Positions 1 through 6,521 of a stretch of DNA of 12,971 bases are shown here, piece after piece. Each line of letters opens with the position of its first letter. Position 1 is the first letter of the stretch. Source of the DNA: Actinomycetes bacterium (GTDB lineage Bacteria; Actinomycetota; Actinomycetes; Actinomycetales; Cellulomonadaceae); NCBI GenBank assembly GCA_023389455.1, contig JAEWEJ010000252.1:1-12971 (forward strand), in the 5' to 3' direction. Under the pieces are notes generated by a model. The model searched no databases, had not been told where the DNA came from, and was given only the letters and a program-made list of their open reading frames with translations. The translations under genes and the position numbers were made by a program.

Positions 1-557
1 GGGACCTTGGTGACCTCGGACGGGTCGATCTCGTTGATCGCGAGCAGCGCGTCGAACAGGGCCTCGTTGGGGCCGGCCTGCACGCCGATGCGCTTGCCCT
101 TGAGGTCCTCGGCCGTGGCGATGTTCCCGGCGTCGGCCAGGGACAGGATCGTGAACGGGTTCTTCTGGAACGTGGTGCCGACGATCTTCAGCGGAGCGTC
201 CTCCTCCGCGACGACCTGGCCGACCGAGACCGCGTTCGACAGGCCGAAGTCCGCCCCGCCGGAGAGCACGATCGACTCGGTGGCACCCGGGCCGGCGTTG
301 AGGGTGACCGAGGAGAAGCCCGCGTCGGCGAAGTAGCCCTTGCTGTCCGCGAAGAACTCACCGGCGAACTCGGCGTTCTTGATCCACGAGAGCTGGACCG
401 TGATGTCGCCGAGGTCGGTGCTCTCGCCGTCGTCGCCCGCCTCGGCGTCGGCGCCCGAGGAGCAGGCGGCCAGGGCGAGAGCCAGGGCGGCGCCCACGGC
501 GGTCAGACCGGCACGGCGGGCACCGCGGGTGCGGCGGGGGTGCGGGGGAAGGGTCAT
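1..557 (-). CDS. ABC transporter substrate-binding lipoprotein, NMT1/THI5-like (N-terminal part, cut by window edge)
   Basis: The first 185 codons of a secreted solute-binding protein are present; the rest lies left of the window. The N-terminus has an arginine-rich n-region, a hydrophobic stretch and a lipobox LALAAC with Cys32, so it should be a membrane-anchored lipoprotein. The mature part begins with ITVQLSWIKNAEFAGEFFAD, followed by KGYF, the ligand-cleft region GPGATESIVLSGGADFG, and LKGKRIGVQAGPNEALFDAL. These are typical of the NMT1/THI5-like, SsuA/ThiY-type class that binds pyrimidine, thiamine-precursor, riboflavin or sulfonate ligands. The ATG is preceded by GGAG eight bases upstream, which fixes the start. 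Permease and ATPase genes would be expected further left. Lying downstream of guanine deaminase on the same strand, it may import a purine or related heterocycle, but the ligand is inferred from context only. Confidence 0.85.
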   Translation of the reverse strand, partial: MTLPPHPRRTRGARRAGLTAVGAALALALAACSSGADAEAGDDGESTDLGDITVQLSWIKNAEFAGEFFADSKGYFADAGFSSVTLNAGPGATESIVLSGGADFGLSNAVSVGQVVAEEDAPLKIVGTTFQKNPFTILSLADAGNIATAEDLKGKRIGVQAGPNEALFDALLAINEIDPSEVTKV

Positions 558-732
558 CGGGCAGCTCCATCGGACGGGCGCGTGGGGGTGCGCGCGGCGG
601 GACGCGGTGGTGTGAAACGGGTGTTGCGGGCGGTGACGCTACGGATCGGGCGTGTCGGGCCGTGTCGCGCTCTGTGTCCCGGGTGTAAACCTGCGCCCGG
701 CCGGGGTCACGGTTCGGTCTCGGGTGCTCCGT

Positions 733-755
733 CCGGGCGACCGGCACCCGCCCGG
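733..755 (-). terminator. Candidate hairpin between guaD and the binding-protein gene
   Basis: The arms CCGGGCG (733-739) and CGCCCGG (749-755) are perfectly complementary around a 9-base loop. The hairpin starts 36 bases after the guanine deaminase stop and about 175 bases before the binding-protein start. There is no T-run, so it could be a factor-assisted terminator or simply a GC-rich palindrome. The remaining gap (558-790) shows no convincing gene; TAGCGT on the minus strand near 641-646 is a possible -10 for the transporter. Confidence 0.35.
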
Positions 756-790
756 CCGTCGTGCGCGGGCGTCCCGGGGGCTGCCGCGCG

Positions 791-1336
791 TCAGTACGCG
801 GTGCGGGCGGCGTGCGCGAGCCACGCGTCGAACGGGTCCGTGCACCCGGGCAGACGCAAGGCCGCGACGCGCGTCCTGTCCCAGGTCGCGCGGTCGCTCT
901 CGAGCAGCTCGTAGAACGCGGAGTCGTCGAAGCCGCCCCGCGCCGCGTCCTCGCGGTCGGCACCGAACACCACGCGGTCCAGCCGCGCCCACAGGCACGC
1001 GGCCAGGCACATGGGGCACGGCTCGCACGACGTGTAGAGGGTCATGCCGTCGAGCGCGAACGTGCCCGCGGCGCGGCACGCCGCGCGGACCGCCTGCACC
1101 TCGGCGTGCGCGGTGGGGTCCAGGTCCCGGGTCACCCGGTTCTGGCCGACGGACACCTCGACGCCGTCGGCCACGACCACCGCGCCGAACGGGCCGCCGC
1201 CCGCGGCGACGTTCGCGGTCGCGAGCTCCACGGCACGCGCCAGCCAGCGGGCGTCCGCGTCGGTCTGCACGTCGACGTCGGGCGGGGAGGCGGCGCGGTG
1301 GGCGGTTCCGGCGACGGGGTCCACGACGATCGACAT
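791..1336 (-). CDS. guaD: Guanine deaminase (CDA-fold nucleoside deaminase)
   Basis: A protein of 181 residues that hydrolyses guanine to xanthine and ammonia in the cytoplasm. It has the zinc-dependent cytidine-deaminase fold: GGGPFGAVVV (about 47-56), DPTAHAEVQAVRAAC with zinc ligand His77 and proton shuttle Glu79, and LYTSCEPCPMC with zinc ligands Cys107 and Cys110. The following GFDDSAFYE segment and the FDAWLAHAARTAY C-terminus closely match my recollection of Bacillus subtilis GuaD, whose C-terminus is similar and reaches into the partner active site. That separates it from tRNA adenosine deaminase (TadA). It is about 25 residues longer than B. subtilis GuaD at the N-terminus. The ATG at 1336 is chosen because AGAGGAC lies just upstream and the codons before it look non-coding. 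It is divergent from xdhC, consistent with co-regulation: its product xanthine is the expected substrate of the oxidoreductase encoded at 9149-12741. Confidence 0.88.
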   Translation of the reverse strand: MSIVVDPVAGTAHRAASPPDVDVQTDADARWLARAVELATANVAAGGGPFGAVVVADGVEVSVGQNRVTRDLDPTAHAEVQAVRAACRAAGTFALDGMTLYTSCEPCPMCLAACLWARLDRVVFGADREDAARGGFDDSAFYELLESDRATWDRTRVAALRLPGCTDPFDAWLAHAARTAY

Positions 1337-1378
1337 GGCAGGTCCTCTCGTTGGCCTGCCCCGATCGTCCGACCCGGC

Positions 1379-1428
1379 TGTTTCGGCACCGTTACCCCTG
1401 CGCGCCGGTTCTCGAAACAATCATTTCG
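1379..1428. promoter_or_regulatory. Candidate operator: repeated CGAAACA/TGTTTCG half-sites in the guaD-xdhC divergent gap
   Basis: Three related half-sites lie in an otherwise GC-rich 105-base gap: TGTTTCG (1379-1385), its exact complement CGAAACA (1413-1419), and TTTCG (1424-1428). The last two form an inverted repeat CGAAA-N6-TTTCG (1413-1428). This repeat fills the space just upstream of the putative xdhC -10. On the other strand it overlaps a possible guaD -35 (TTTCGA, N17, TAACGG). A single repressor could therefore control both genes. The regulator is unknown; the SIS-domain protein at the right edge is one candidate. Confidence 0.45.
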
Positions 1429-1441
1429 TAACGTCGCGCTC
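1429..1441 (+). promoter_or_regulatory. Putative -10 of xdhC, giving a leaderless transcript
   Basis: TAACGT (1429-1434) fits the actinobacterial TANNNT -10 and ends seven bases before the xdhC ATG. A transcript starting there would begin at or next to the ATG. No Shine-Dalgarno sequence is visible, which agrees with leaderless translation. No good -35 is seen. Confidence 0.4.
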
Positions 1442-2428
1442 ATGCTCGACCAGGCTGCGGAGATCTGCCGCCGCCTCGACGCCGGTCAGCGCGTCGCGGC
1501 GGCGACGCTCGTGCGCGTCGAGGGCAGCGCACCGCGGGCCGTGGGGGCGTCCTTCGTCCTGGGCTCGGACGGCACCGTGGCCGGCAGCGTGTCCGGCGGG
1601 TGCGTGGAGGCGGACCTCGTCGAGCGCTGCCGGGAGGTGCTCGACGGCGGACCCGCCCAGGTCGCCTCGTACGGGGTCGGCGACGACCTGGGCGAGCCGG
1701 GGCTCATGTGCGGCGGCACGATCACCGTGCTGGTGCACGAGGTGTCCGCGCTGCCGGCGGGTGCGCTGCACCAGGTGCGTCGGGCTGCCGAGGGGCTGGA
1801 CGCGTGCGTCGTGCTCGACGCCGACGGCGGCGTGTGCACCGCTGAGGTGGCGTGCCCGGAGCCCGCCGACGACGGCCGAGCCGCTACCGCCGAGCCGCTG
1901 GTCACGCTGCGGACGCCAGCGGCGCAGCCGCTCCTCGTCGTCGGCGCGGGCGAGCACGCCGTCGCGCTCACGCACCTCGCCGCAGGGTGCGGGTACGCGG
2001 TGACCGTGCTCGACCAGCGCCCGTTGTTCGCGACGAAGGAGCGGTTCCCCGACGCCTACGCCGTCGTCCGCGACTGGCCCGACCGGTGGCTCGCGGCGCA
2101 CCCGCTGACGGCCGCGCACGCGGTCGTCGTCCTGACGCACGACCAGCGCGTCGACGTCCCGACGCTGGCGACGGCGTTGGCCTCGCCGGCCCGGTACGTC
2201 GGGGCGATGGGCTCGCGCACGACGCACGTCCGACGCGTCGAGGCGCTGCGGGCGGCCGGGGTGACCGGTGCCGCGCTCGCGCGGCTGCGCTCGCCGATCG
2301 GCCTGGACCTGGGCGGCTCGACGCCGGAGGAGACGGCGCTGTCGATCCTGGCGGAGGTCGTGGTGACCCGGCACGGCGCGACCGGCCGGCCGCTGTCGAC
2401 GACGACCGGCCCGGTCCACGGCCGCTGA
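1442..2428 (+). CDS. xdhC: XdhC family molybdenum cofactor maturation/insertion protein
   Basis: A protein of 328 residues, the usual length for XdhC. The family binds molybdenum cofactor, promotes its sulfuration and delivers it to xanthine dehydrogenase; it is not part of the mature enzyme. The N-terminal XdhC/CoxI domain shows TLVRVEGSAPRAVGA, SGGCVEADL (51-59) and GEPGLMCGGTI with Cys90. The C-terminal Rossmann-like domain shows LLVVGAGEHAVAL (about 164-176), YVGAMGSRTTHVRR (252-265) and IGLDLGGSTPEETALSILAE (286-305). The ATG at 1442 lines up with the family N-terminus (MLDQAAEICRRL); a reading frame extends upstream but lacks homology-like content. The gene stands alone on the plus strand. 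Its expected client, the Xdh-type enzyme, is encoded about 6.7 kb away on the other side of an accessory island. Confidence 0.92.
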   Translation: MLDQAAEICRRLDAGQRVAAATLVRVEGSAPRAVGASFVLGSDGTVAGSVSGGCVEADLVERCREVLDGGPAQVASYGVGDDLGEPGLMCGGTITVLVHEVSALPAGALHQVRRAAEGLDACVVLDADGGVCTAEVACPEPADDGRAATAEPLVTLRTPAAQPLLVVGAGEHAVALTHLAAGCGYAVTVLDQRPLFATKERFPDAYAVVRDWPDRWLAAHPLTAAHAVVVLTHDQRVDVPTLATALASPARYVGAMGSRTTHVRRVEALRAAGVTGAALARLRSPIGLDLGGSTPEETALSILAEVVVTRHGATGRPLSTTTGPVHGR

Positions 2429-2443
2429 CCCGCCGTGCCGCCC

Positions 2444-2501
2444 GCGAGACCGGGATTGGCTGGCTCATGGCGGGCCATCAGCCACCTGATCCCGGTCTCG
2501 C
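2444..2501. terminator. Long bidirectional hairpin between convergent xdhC and the GNAT gene
   Basis: GCGAGACCGGGAT (2444-2456) and ATCCCGGTCTCGC (2489-2501) form a perfect 13-base-pair stem. Inside it TGGCTG (2457-2462) pairs with CAGCCA (2479-2484), and ATGG (2467-2470) with CCAT (2475-2478), giving an interrupted three-part hairpin. It begins 15 bases after the xdhC stop and lies 32 bases from the convergent GNAT stop, the place expected for a shared terminator. There is no T-run, as is common in high-GC actinobacteria. Confidence 0.7.
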
Positions 2502-2532
2502 TGCGTGGTCGTCTCGCCGATCGGACCTCCCG

Positions 2533-3060
2533 TCAGCGGAGCGGGGCGGCGGTCAGGCGGCGGCGGCGCCAGACGACGTCGAGGGCGCGGTCACCCGACG
2601 GGCTCGGGTCGACGCGCTCCACGGTGAAGCCCTCGCGCTCGTAGAAGGCCGCCGCCCGGGTGTTCGCGGCGACGTGCTCGACGCACAGGTCGGTGACCTC
2701 GGGCGGGAGCCGGCGAACGAGGGCCTCGACGAGCCGTGGCCCGAGCCCGTGGCCCCGGAACGCCGGGTCGACGTACAGCTTGTACACGACGTGGTCGTCG
2801 CCGTACCGCCCGCGCTGACCGACACCGACGCACGCTCCGTCGACGTCGGCGACCACGACGCACCCGGCGTCGACCGCGGCGGCGACGTAGGTCGGGTTCC
2901 ACCAGTCGCGGACCTGCGCGTCGGCCGCCTCGTCGCCGATGAGCGGTGCGTAGTGCGGCCGGACGTGCTTCTCGCCGAACGCGCAGACAGCCGCGACGTC
3001 ACCGGCTCGGGCGTCGCGGACGAGGGGGACGCTCGCCGGCGGCGTCGACCCCTCCGTCAT
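2533..3060 (-). CDS. GNAT family N-acetyltransferase
   Basis: A 175-residue single-domain acetyltransferase of the GNAT fold, expected to transfer an acetyl group from acetyl-CoA to an amine; the substrate cannot be read from sequence. Motif A is clear: VVYKLYVDPAFRGHGLGPRL (91-110), where RGHGLG is the Q/RxxGxG/A pyrophosphate-binding loop. Motif B follows as VAANTRAAAFYEREGF (130-145), with Asn133 and Tyr140 in the usual places. The ATG at 3060 overlaps the TGA of the upstream GyrI-like gene (ATGA), so the two are probably translationally coupled. The pairing of a GyrI-like ligand-binding protein with a GNAT enzyme suggests a small-molecule response or detoxification unit, which is inference only. 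Confidence 0.87.
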   Translation of the reverse strand: MTEGSTPPASVPLVRDARAGDVAAVCAFGEKHVRPHYAPLIGDEAADAQVRDWWNPTYVAAAVDAGCVVVADVDGACVGVGQRGRYGDDHVVYKLYVDPAFRGHGLGPRLVEALVRRLPPEVTDLCVEHVAANTRAAAFYEREGFTVERVDPSPSGDRALDVVWRRRRLTAAPLR

Positions 3061-3680
3061 GACGGCTCGACCGGTGCCACCGGTTGACGCAGGATCGTGC
3101 GCAGGCGTTCGGGCGCCGTGCGACGGGCGTCGCTCAGGTAGATCTCGTGGTGCGTGCCCGCCATGCGCAGACCGTGGGCCGGGATGAACTCGTGGTGCAT
3201 CGCGTCGAGCACCGGGGCCTCGGCGTCGTAGGGGCCGACGTGCAGGGTCTGCACGGCGAGTCCCTCGTCGAGCACGTCCACACGGATCGCCTCGATGAGG
3301 GGTGCGCTGCCCTTGCGGGCCACGGCGGCACGGGCGGTCTGGACGTGCTCGGCGGTGATCCAGTCGGGCACCAGGCTGAGCAGGGTCCAGTCCCACCGGG
3401 ACTTGTCGCGTCGGGCGGTGAACGCGGCCATGTCGTCGGACCACCACAGGCCCTCGAGCGGTGGGACCCCGTAGTCGCGGTCGAGCTCACGCCTGCTGAG
3501 GAACTTCAGGGTGTACGCGAGCGGGTAGATCGACGTCAGGGCGTCGCGGTACGCGTCGGAGGTGTTCGGGTCGCCGTGCCCGTCGACCATGAGGTAGCGC
3601 AGGGCCGGGACCGTGACGACGTCGAACCGGCCGCGCGTCGCGCGGTACGTCGGCGTCTGCTCGACGAGGTCGACCTTCAC
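3057..3680 (-). CDS. GyrI-like domain-containing protein
   Basis: A 207-residue protein starting at a GTG preceded by GGAGG seven bases upstream. It resembles the GyrI-like (SHS2-type, small-molecule-binding) family: MKVDLVEQTPTYRATRGRFD at the start, VPALRYLMVDGHGDPNTSDAYRDAL, ELDRDYGVPPLEGLWW, then the second half-domain VQTLHVGPYDAEAPVLDAM and GTHHEIYLSDARRTAPERLRTILRQPV near the C-terminus. This is the long stand-alone version, not fused to a DNA-binding domain. Relatives bind drugs or hydrophobic cations, and some act as hydrolases of xenobiotics; the specific role here is unknown. Its last codon overlaps the GNAT start. A 23-base tandem repeat lies 44-89 bases upstream and may be its control site. 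Confidence 0.8.
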   Translation of the reverse strand: MKVDLVEQTPTYRATRGRFDVVTVPALRYLMVDGHGDPNTSDAYRDALTSIYPLAYTLKFLSRRELDRDYGVPPLEGLWWSDDMAAFTARRDKSRWDWTLLSLVPDWITAEHVQTARAAVARKGSAPLIEAIRVDVLDEGLAVQTLHVGPYDAEAPVLDAMHHEFIPAHGLRMAGTHHEIYLSDARRTAPERLRTILRQPVAPVEPS

Positions 3681-3723
3681 GTGGGCACCTCCGCGTCCGC
3701 GACCGGATCATGTGACCACCTCC

Positions 3724-3769
3724 AGCCCGGCAAACCGTAGCCCAGGAGCCCGGCAGGCTGTAGCTCTGT
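3724..3769. repeat. Two tandem 23-base units upstream of the GyrI-like gene
   Basis: Unit 1 (3724-3746) begins AGCCCGGCAAACCGTAGCCC and unit 2 (3747-3769) begins AGCCCGGCAGGCTGTAGCTC. They match at 17 of 23 positions, and the four mismatches in the first 20 bases are all transitions. On the minus strand, which encodes the GyrI-like protein, the shared core reads CTACRGYYTGCCGGGCT. Position and spacing suggest two binding sites for a regulator about two helical turns apart. An element-end function next to the recombinase is also possible. Confidence 0.6.
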
Positions 3770-3982
3770 CCCCGCTGACCTGCGCAGATGCTCAGAGCCA
3801 TTTCCGTGCGCAGACGACCGTCACGACGGCCGCAGCGAGACGGGATCGTGTCGAGCTCTCGCCACCAGCGCGGTCGCGTCGGGCACTGGGTCGGAGGGCG
3901 CGGTCTTCACGGTGACGTGCTGCGCGCCGGGGTCGGGTGGCGGTACCAGAGGGCCTTGCCCACTAGTCGCTAGCGTGCCCTC
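3770..3982. other. Gene-free gap upstream of the serine recombinase; probable left end of the mobile element
   Basis: No convincing coding region is seen on either strand. TGCGCAGA occurs twice (3781-3788 and 3807-3814). Large serine integrases usually act on an attachment site close to their own gene, so one element junction is expected here, but no matching core could be found elsewhere in the window. TAGCGT (3971-3976) is a possible -10 whose start point would fall at the recombinase ATG. Confidence 0.4.
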
Positions 3983-5386
3983 ATGACGCCGAGGCGCGCG
4001 GTGGCGCTGTACGCCCGGATCTCGCAGGACCGTAGCGGCGACGAGGCCGGGGTGACGCGGCAGCTGCGCGACTGCCGCGCGGAGGCGGAGCGGCGCGGGT
4101 GGACGGTGGCCGAGGAGTACGTGGACGACGACGTGTCGGCGTACTCGGGCAAGCGTCGGCTCGCGTACGAGCGGATGCTGCGTGACATCGCCGAGGGGCG
4201 CCGCGACGCGGTGGTGGTGTGGCACATGGACCGGCTGCACCGTCGGCCGATCGAGTTGGAGCACTTCGTGAGCGTGTGCGAGCGCGCGGGGGTGCGGGAC
4301 GTCGTGACGCTCTCGGGTGAGGTCGACCTGGCGAACGGCGACGGGCTGCTCATGGCGCGGCTGCTGGCGGCGGTGGCGGCGAACGAGTCGGCGTCGAAGT
4401 CGCGGCGGCTCAAGCGCAAGGCCCAGGAGATCGCCGAGACGGGTCGTCCGACGATGGGCGGTCGGCGTCCGTTCGGGTTCGCCGAGGACCGGGTCAGGCA
4501 CGAGCCGACCGAGGCTGCTGTCGTTCGCGAGGCGGCCGCCAGGTTGCTGGCGGGGGAGAGCTTGACGTCGGTGACGCGGTGGATGCAGGAGTCCGGTGTC
4601 CCCACCGTGTCCGGTGCCGAATGGCGCACGCACTCGGTGCGCCAGGTGGTGACCAACCCGCGCATGTGGGGGATGCGGGTCCACCAAGACCAGGTGATCG
4701 GTGAAGGGACGTGGGAGCCGATTCTGACGCCGGAGCAGGGGGAGCGTCTGCGGCGGCTGCTCCGGGACCCCGCGCGGCGCACGAATCGCACGGCCCGGCG
4801 CTACCTGCTGTCCGGGATGCTCACGTGCGGCAAGTGCGGAGCGCGGATGGTCTCGTCACCGCGGGATGGCGTGCGGCGGTACGCCTGCCGGACTGGCCCG
4901 GACCAGCGCGGGTGCGGCGGCATCTACGTCGTGGCCGACCCGCTCGAGCGGTTCGTCGCAGACGCCGTGCTGCACCGGCTCGATAGCCCGCAGATGCACG
5001 ACGCCCTGACCGGCAACGAGCACGACGACGCTGAGGTCGCAGGGTGGGCGGCGAAGGTGCAGGAGGACGAGCGGAAGTTGCTGGACTTGGCCGACATGTT
5101 CGCTGCCGGGGAGATCGACCGTGTGGGCATGAAGCGCGCGCGTGACCAGATCACCCCGCGGCTCGAAACGAACCGGCGAGCGCTCGCGGCGGCGAACGGT
5201 CGCGATCAGGTGGTCGAGTACGCCGGTCGCGGTGCTGAGCTGCGTGAGGCGTGGGACGGGTTGGACCTGTCGCGGCAGGTGGCCGTGGTCAAGGCGGTGC
5301 TAGCTGGCGCGACGGTCCTGCCGGCCGCCCTGCGAGGCCGGCGCGGGTTCGACCCCGGCCGAGTGGTCCCGGACTGGCGGACCTGA
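3983..5386 (+). CDS. Large serine recombinase (integrase)
   Basis: A 467-residue site-specific recombinase of the large serine family, which integrates and excises phages and conjugative or mobilisable elements through a phosphoserine DNA link. The resolvase domain carries VALYARISQD with catalytic Ser14 (Arg12 adjacent), VVVWHMDRLHRRP (78-89, Arg84/Arg87/Arg88 region) and the ANESASKSRRLKRK helix (133-146). The recombinase domain spans about 155-270. A zinc ribbon follows with LTCGKCGARM (Cys282, Cys285) and ACRTGPDQRGCGG (Cys302, Cys311), then a charged, probably coiled-coil region (about 345-425). All domains are present, so it looks intact. The start is set by homology of MTPRRAVALYARIS; no Shine-Dalgarno sequence is visible and translation may be leaderless. 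It heads an accessory island whose neighbouring genes are partly decayed. Confidence 0.93.
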   Translation: MTPRRAVALYARISQDRSGDEAGVTRQLRDCRAEAERRGWTVAEEYVDDDVSAYSGKRRLAYERMLRDIAEGRRDAVVVWHMDRLHRRPIELEHFVSVCERAGVRDVVTLSGEVDLANGDGLLMARLLAAVAANESASKSRRLKRKAQEIAETGRPTMGGRRPFGFAEDRVRHEPTEAAVVREAAARLLAGESLTSVTRWMQESGVPTVSGAEWRTHSVRQVVTNPRMWGMRVHQDQVIGEGTWEPILTPEQGERLRRLLRDPARRTNRTARRYLLSGMLTCGKCGARMVSSPRDGVRRYACRTGPDQRGCGGIYVVADPLERFVADAVLHRLDSPQMHDALTGNEHDDAEVAGWAAKVQEDERKLLDLADMFAAGEIDRVGMKRARDQITPRLETNRRALAAANGRDQVVEYAGRGAELREAWDGLDLSRQVAVVKAVLAGATVLPAALRGRRGFDPGRVVPDWRT

Positions 5387-5583
5387 CGCCGCCGGCGCGA
5401 GCGGGGGCGTGCTCGGCGCTGGCGCGCCGTGCGCGCGCCTCCGCCCGTTCCCCGTGGCGAGCATGACCGCCACATCGCGAGCACCGTCCTCTCGGTGACC
5501 TTCTCCGGCACACCCTGCGCGGCGGTCGTGGCGCGCACCCACGCTGCGACGACCGTCGGGTGGATCGGTGACGTCAGCGCCAC
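5300..5583 (-). pseudogene. Small protein of unknown function, apparently frameshifted, overlapping the 3' ends of rep and the recombinase
   Basis: A GTG at 5583 lies inside the end of the rep remnant (GTGGCGCTGA overlap), suggesting coupling. The reading starts MALTSPIHPTVVAAWVRATT and continues AAQGVPEKVTERTVL, which looks protein-like. Near 5477-5483 sensible sequence jumps to another frame (RDVAVMLATG); restoring one missing C would join them as TVLRDVAVMLATG. The second frame then runs to a stop at 5300, antisense to the recombinase C-terminus, and that tail may be meaningless. I do not recognise a family by name; the call rests on composition and position. Confidence 0.35.
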
Positions 5584-6279
5584 TGTGCCCACACTGCCGG
5601 GGGTCGGTCCCAGTCCGGGGCGTCGCCAGACCACCAGAACCGCTCAGGCTCGCCGTCCATCGCCTCGGACGCCTGGTCCAGCACCTCGTCAACGGTGCGT
5701 GCGCGGATCGTCACCTTCGGACTGGAACCCCTGGGCCACGTCGTACCGGTGCAGGCCGAGCACGCGCGGGATCGGGTCGTCGAACGTCTTAGCGGCGTAC
5801 TTCGACAGGTAGCCCGCCGCGCGGCGTGATTCCTCACGCTGGCCGGACCCGACCGGCAGCCCGCTGAGCAGCTTGATGTGGACGAACCCGCGACCCCACG
5901 CGTAGTTGATGAGGGTGCGTGGGACGTACCGGCCGACGGCGAAGTGCACATGCAGCCCGTGACCGGACTTGTGCCATTCCGGCCCCCACACGCACGCCAG
6001 CCGCTCGCAGTCGAGCCCGGTACGGAGGGCACGGAAGAACTCGCCGACGTGCGTCCGGACTGCGCGCGTGGCATGGCCGCCTTCGTCGCGGTAGATCAGC
6101 TTCCCGAGCCGGTTCAGGCGGTTCGCGGCGCAGTAGCGGCGCAACTTCCCACGCGCGCGGCGTCCCGCCTCCTGTGCGGCGCGAGATGGGCACCAGTCGC
6201 GACACGCGCCTGGGCGCGACGTGAAGGCGTGAGGACGCCGCCGCCGCCGGCTGCATCCGGGTACAGCGAGAACGACCAA
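5574..6279 (-). pseudogene. Replication initiation (Rep) protein of rolling-circle/HUH type, frameshifted
   Basis: The minus strand encodes a recognisable Rep-like protein of the kind found on actinobacterial plasmids and integrative elements. Landmarks are CRDWCPSRAAQEAGRRARGK, RYCAANRLNRLGKLIYRDEG, VGEFFRALR, then WHKSGHGLHVHFAVGRYVP with the HUH motif His110-Val-His112, AWGRGFVHIKLL, and AAGYLSKYAAK, which offers Tyr157 and Tyr161 as nicking-tyrosine candidates. The frame stops at 5689, but the expected continuation VTIRARTVDEVLDQ...WAQWR is found in the neighbouring frame to a stop at 5574. A single extra base near 5721 explains it: CAGTCCGAAG where CAGCCGAAG would read Q-P-K. The 5' end is also poor; only a TTG at 6279 is available. 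The gene is probably inactive unless the frameshift is a sequencing error. Confidence 0.7.
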
Positions 6280-6374
6280 CCAGCAGGGGAGAACTACGAG
6301 ACCACTCCGCGCACACGAGACGACAGGGACGCTGCGCGCGTTCTCGTCTCATTTCTGTACGTCGGGCTGATCGG

Positions 6375-6396
6375 CAGGGCTGCCGGGACGGCCCTG
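6375..6396. repeat. Hairpin CAGGGCTG...CGGCCCTG upstream of rep
   Basis: CAGGGC (6375-6380) pairs with GCCCTG (6391-6396). The stem extends by a wobble pair and one more G-C pair, with a 6-base CCGGGA loop. It lies about 100 bases upstream of the rep remnant. It could be part of a replication origin or a terminator for the HNH transcript. Confidence 0.4.
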
Positions 6397-6521
6397 ACCA
6401 ACCCGTCGCTGGCGTGTCTCGTTGTGTTCCCAGGACGCAGTGCCAGAACGAAACCACAGGCGTGCGACTCACCTCAACGAGGTCACCGTTTCGGAGGCGC
6501 TGCCGCGGGACCGTTCGTCCT

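Noticed and set aside
558..790. A purine or TPP riboswitch in the leader of the binding-protein gene
   Set aside because: No recognisable riboswitch core could be found; only one simple hairpin is supported.
3690..3982. A tRNA gene as integration target upstream of the recombinase
   Set aside because: No T-loop GGTTCGA-type sequence or cloverleaf was found; serine integrases also often use protein-coding or intergenic sites.
5689..5724. Programmed ribosomal frameshifting in rep
   Set aside because: No slippery heptamer or downstream structure was seen, and the neighbouring small gene also carries an indel, which favours decay.
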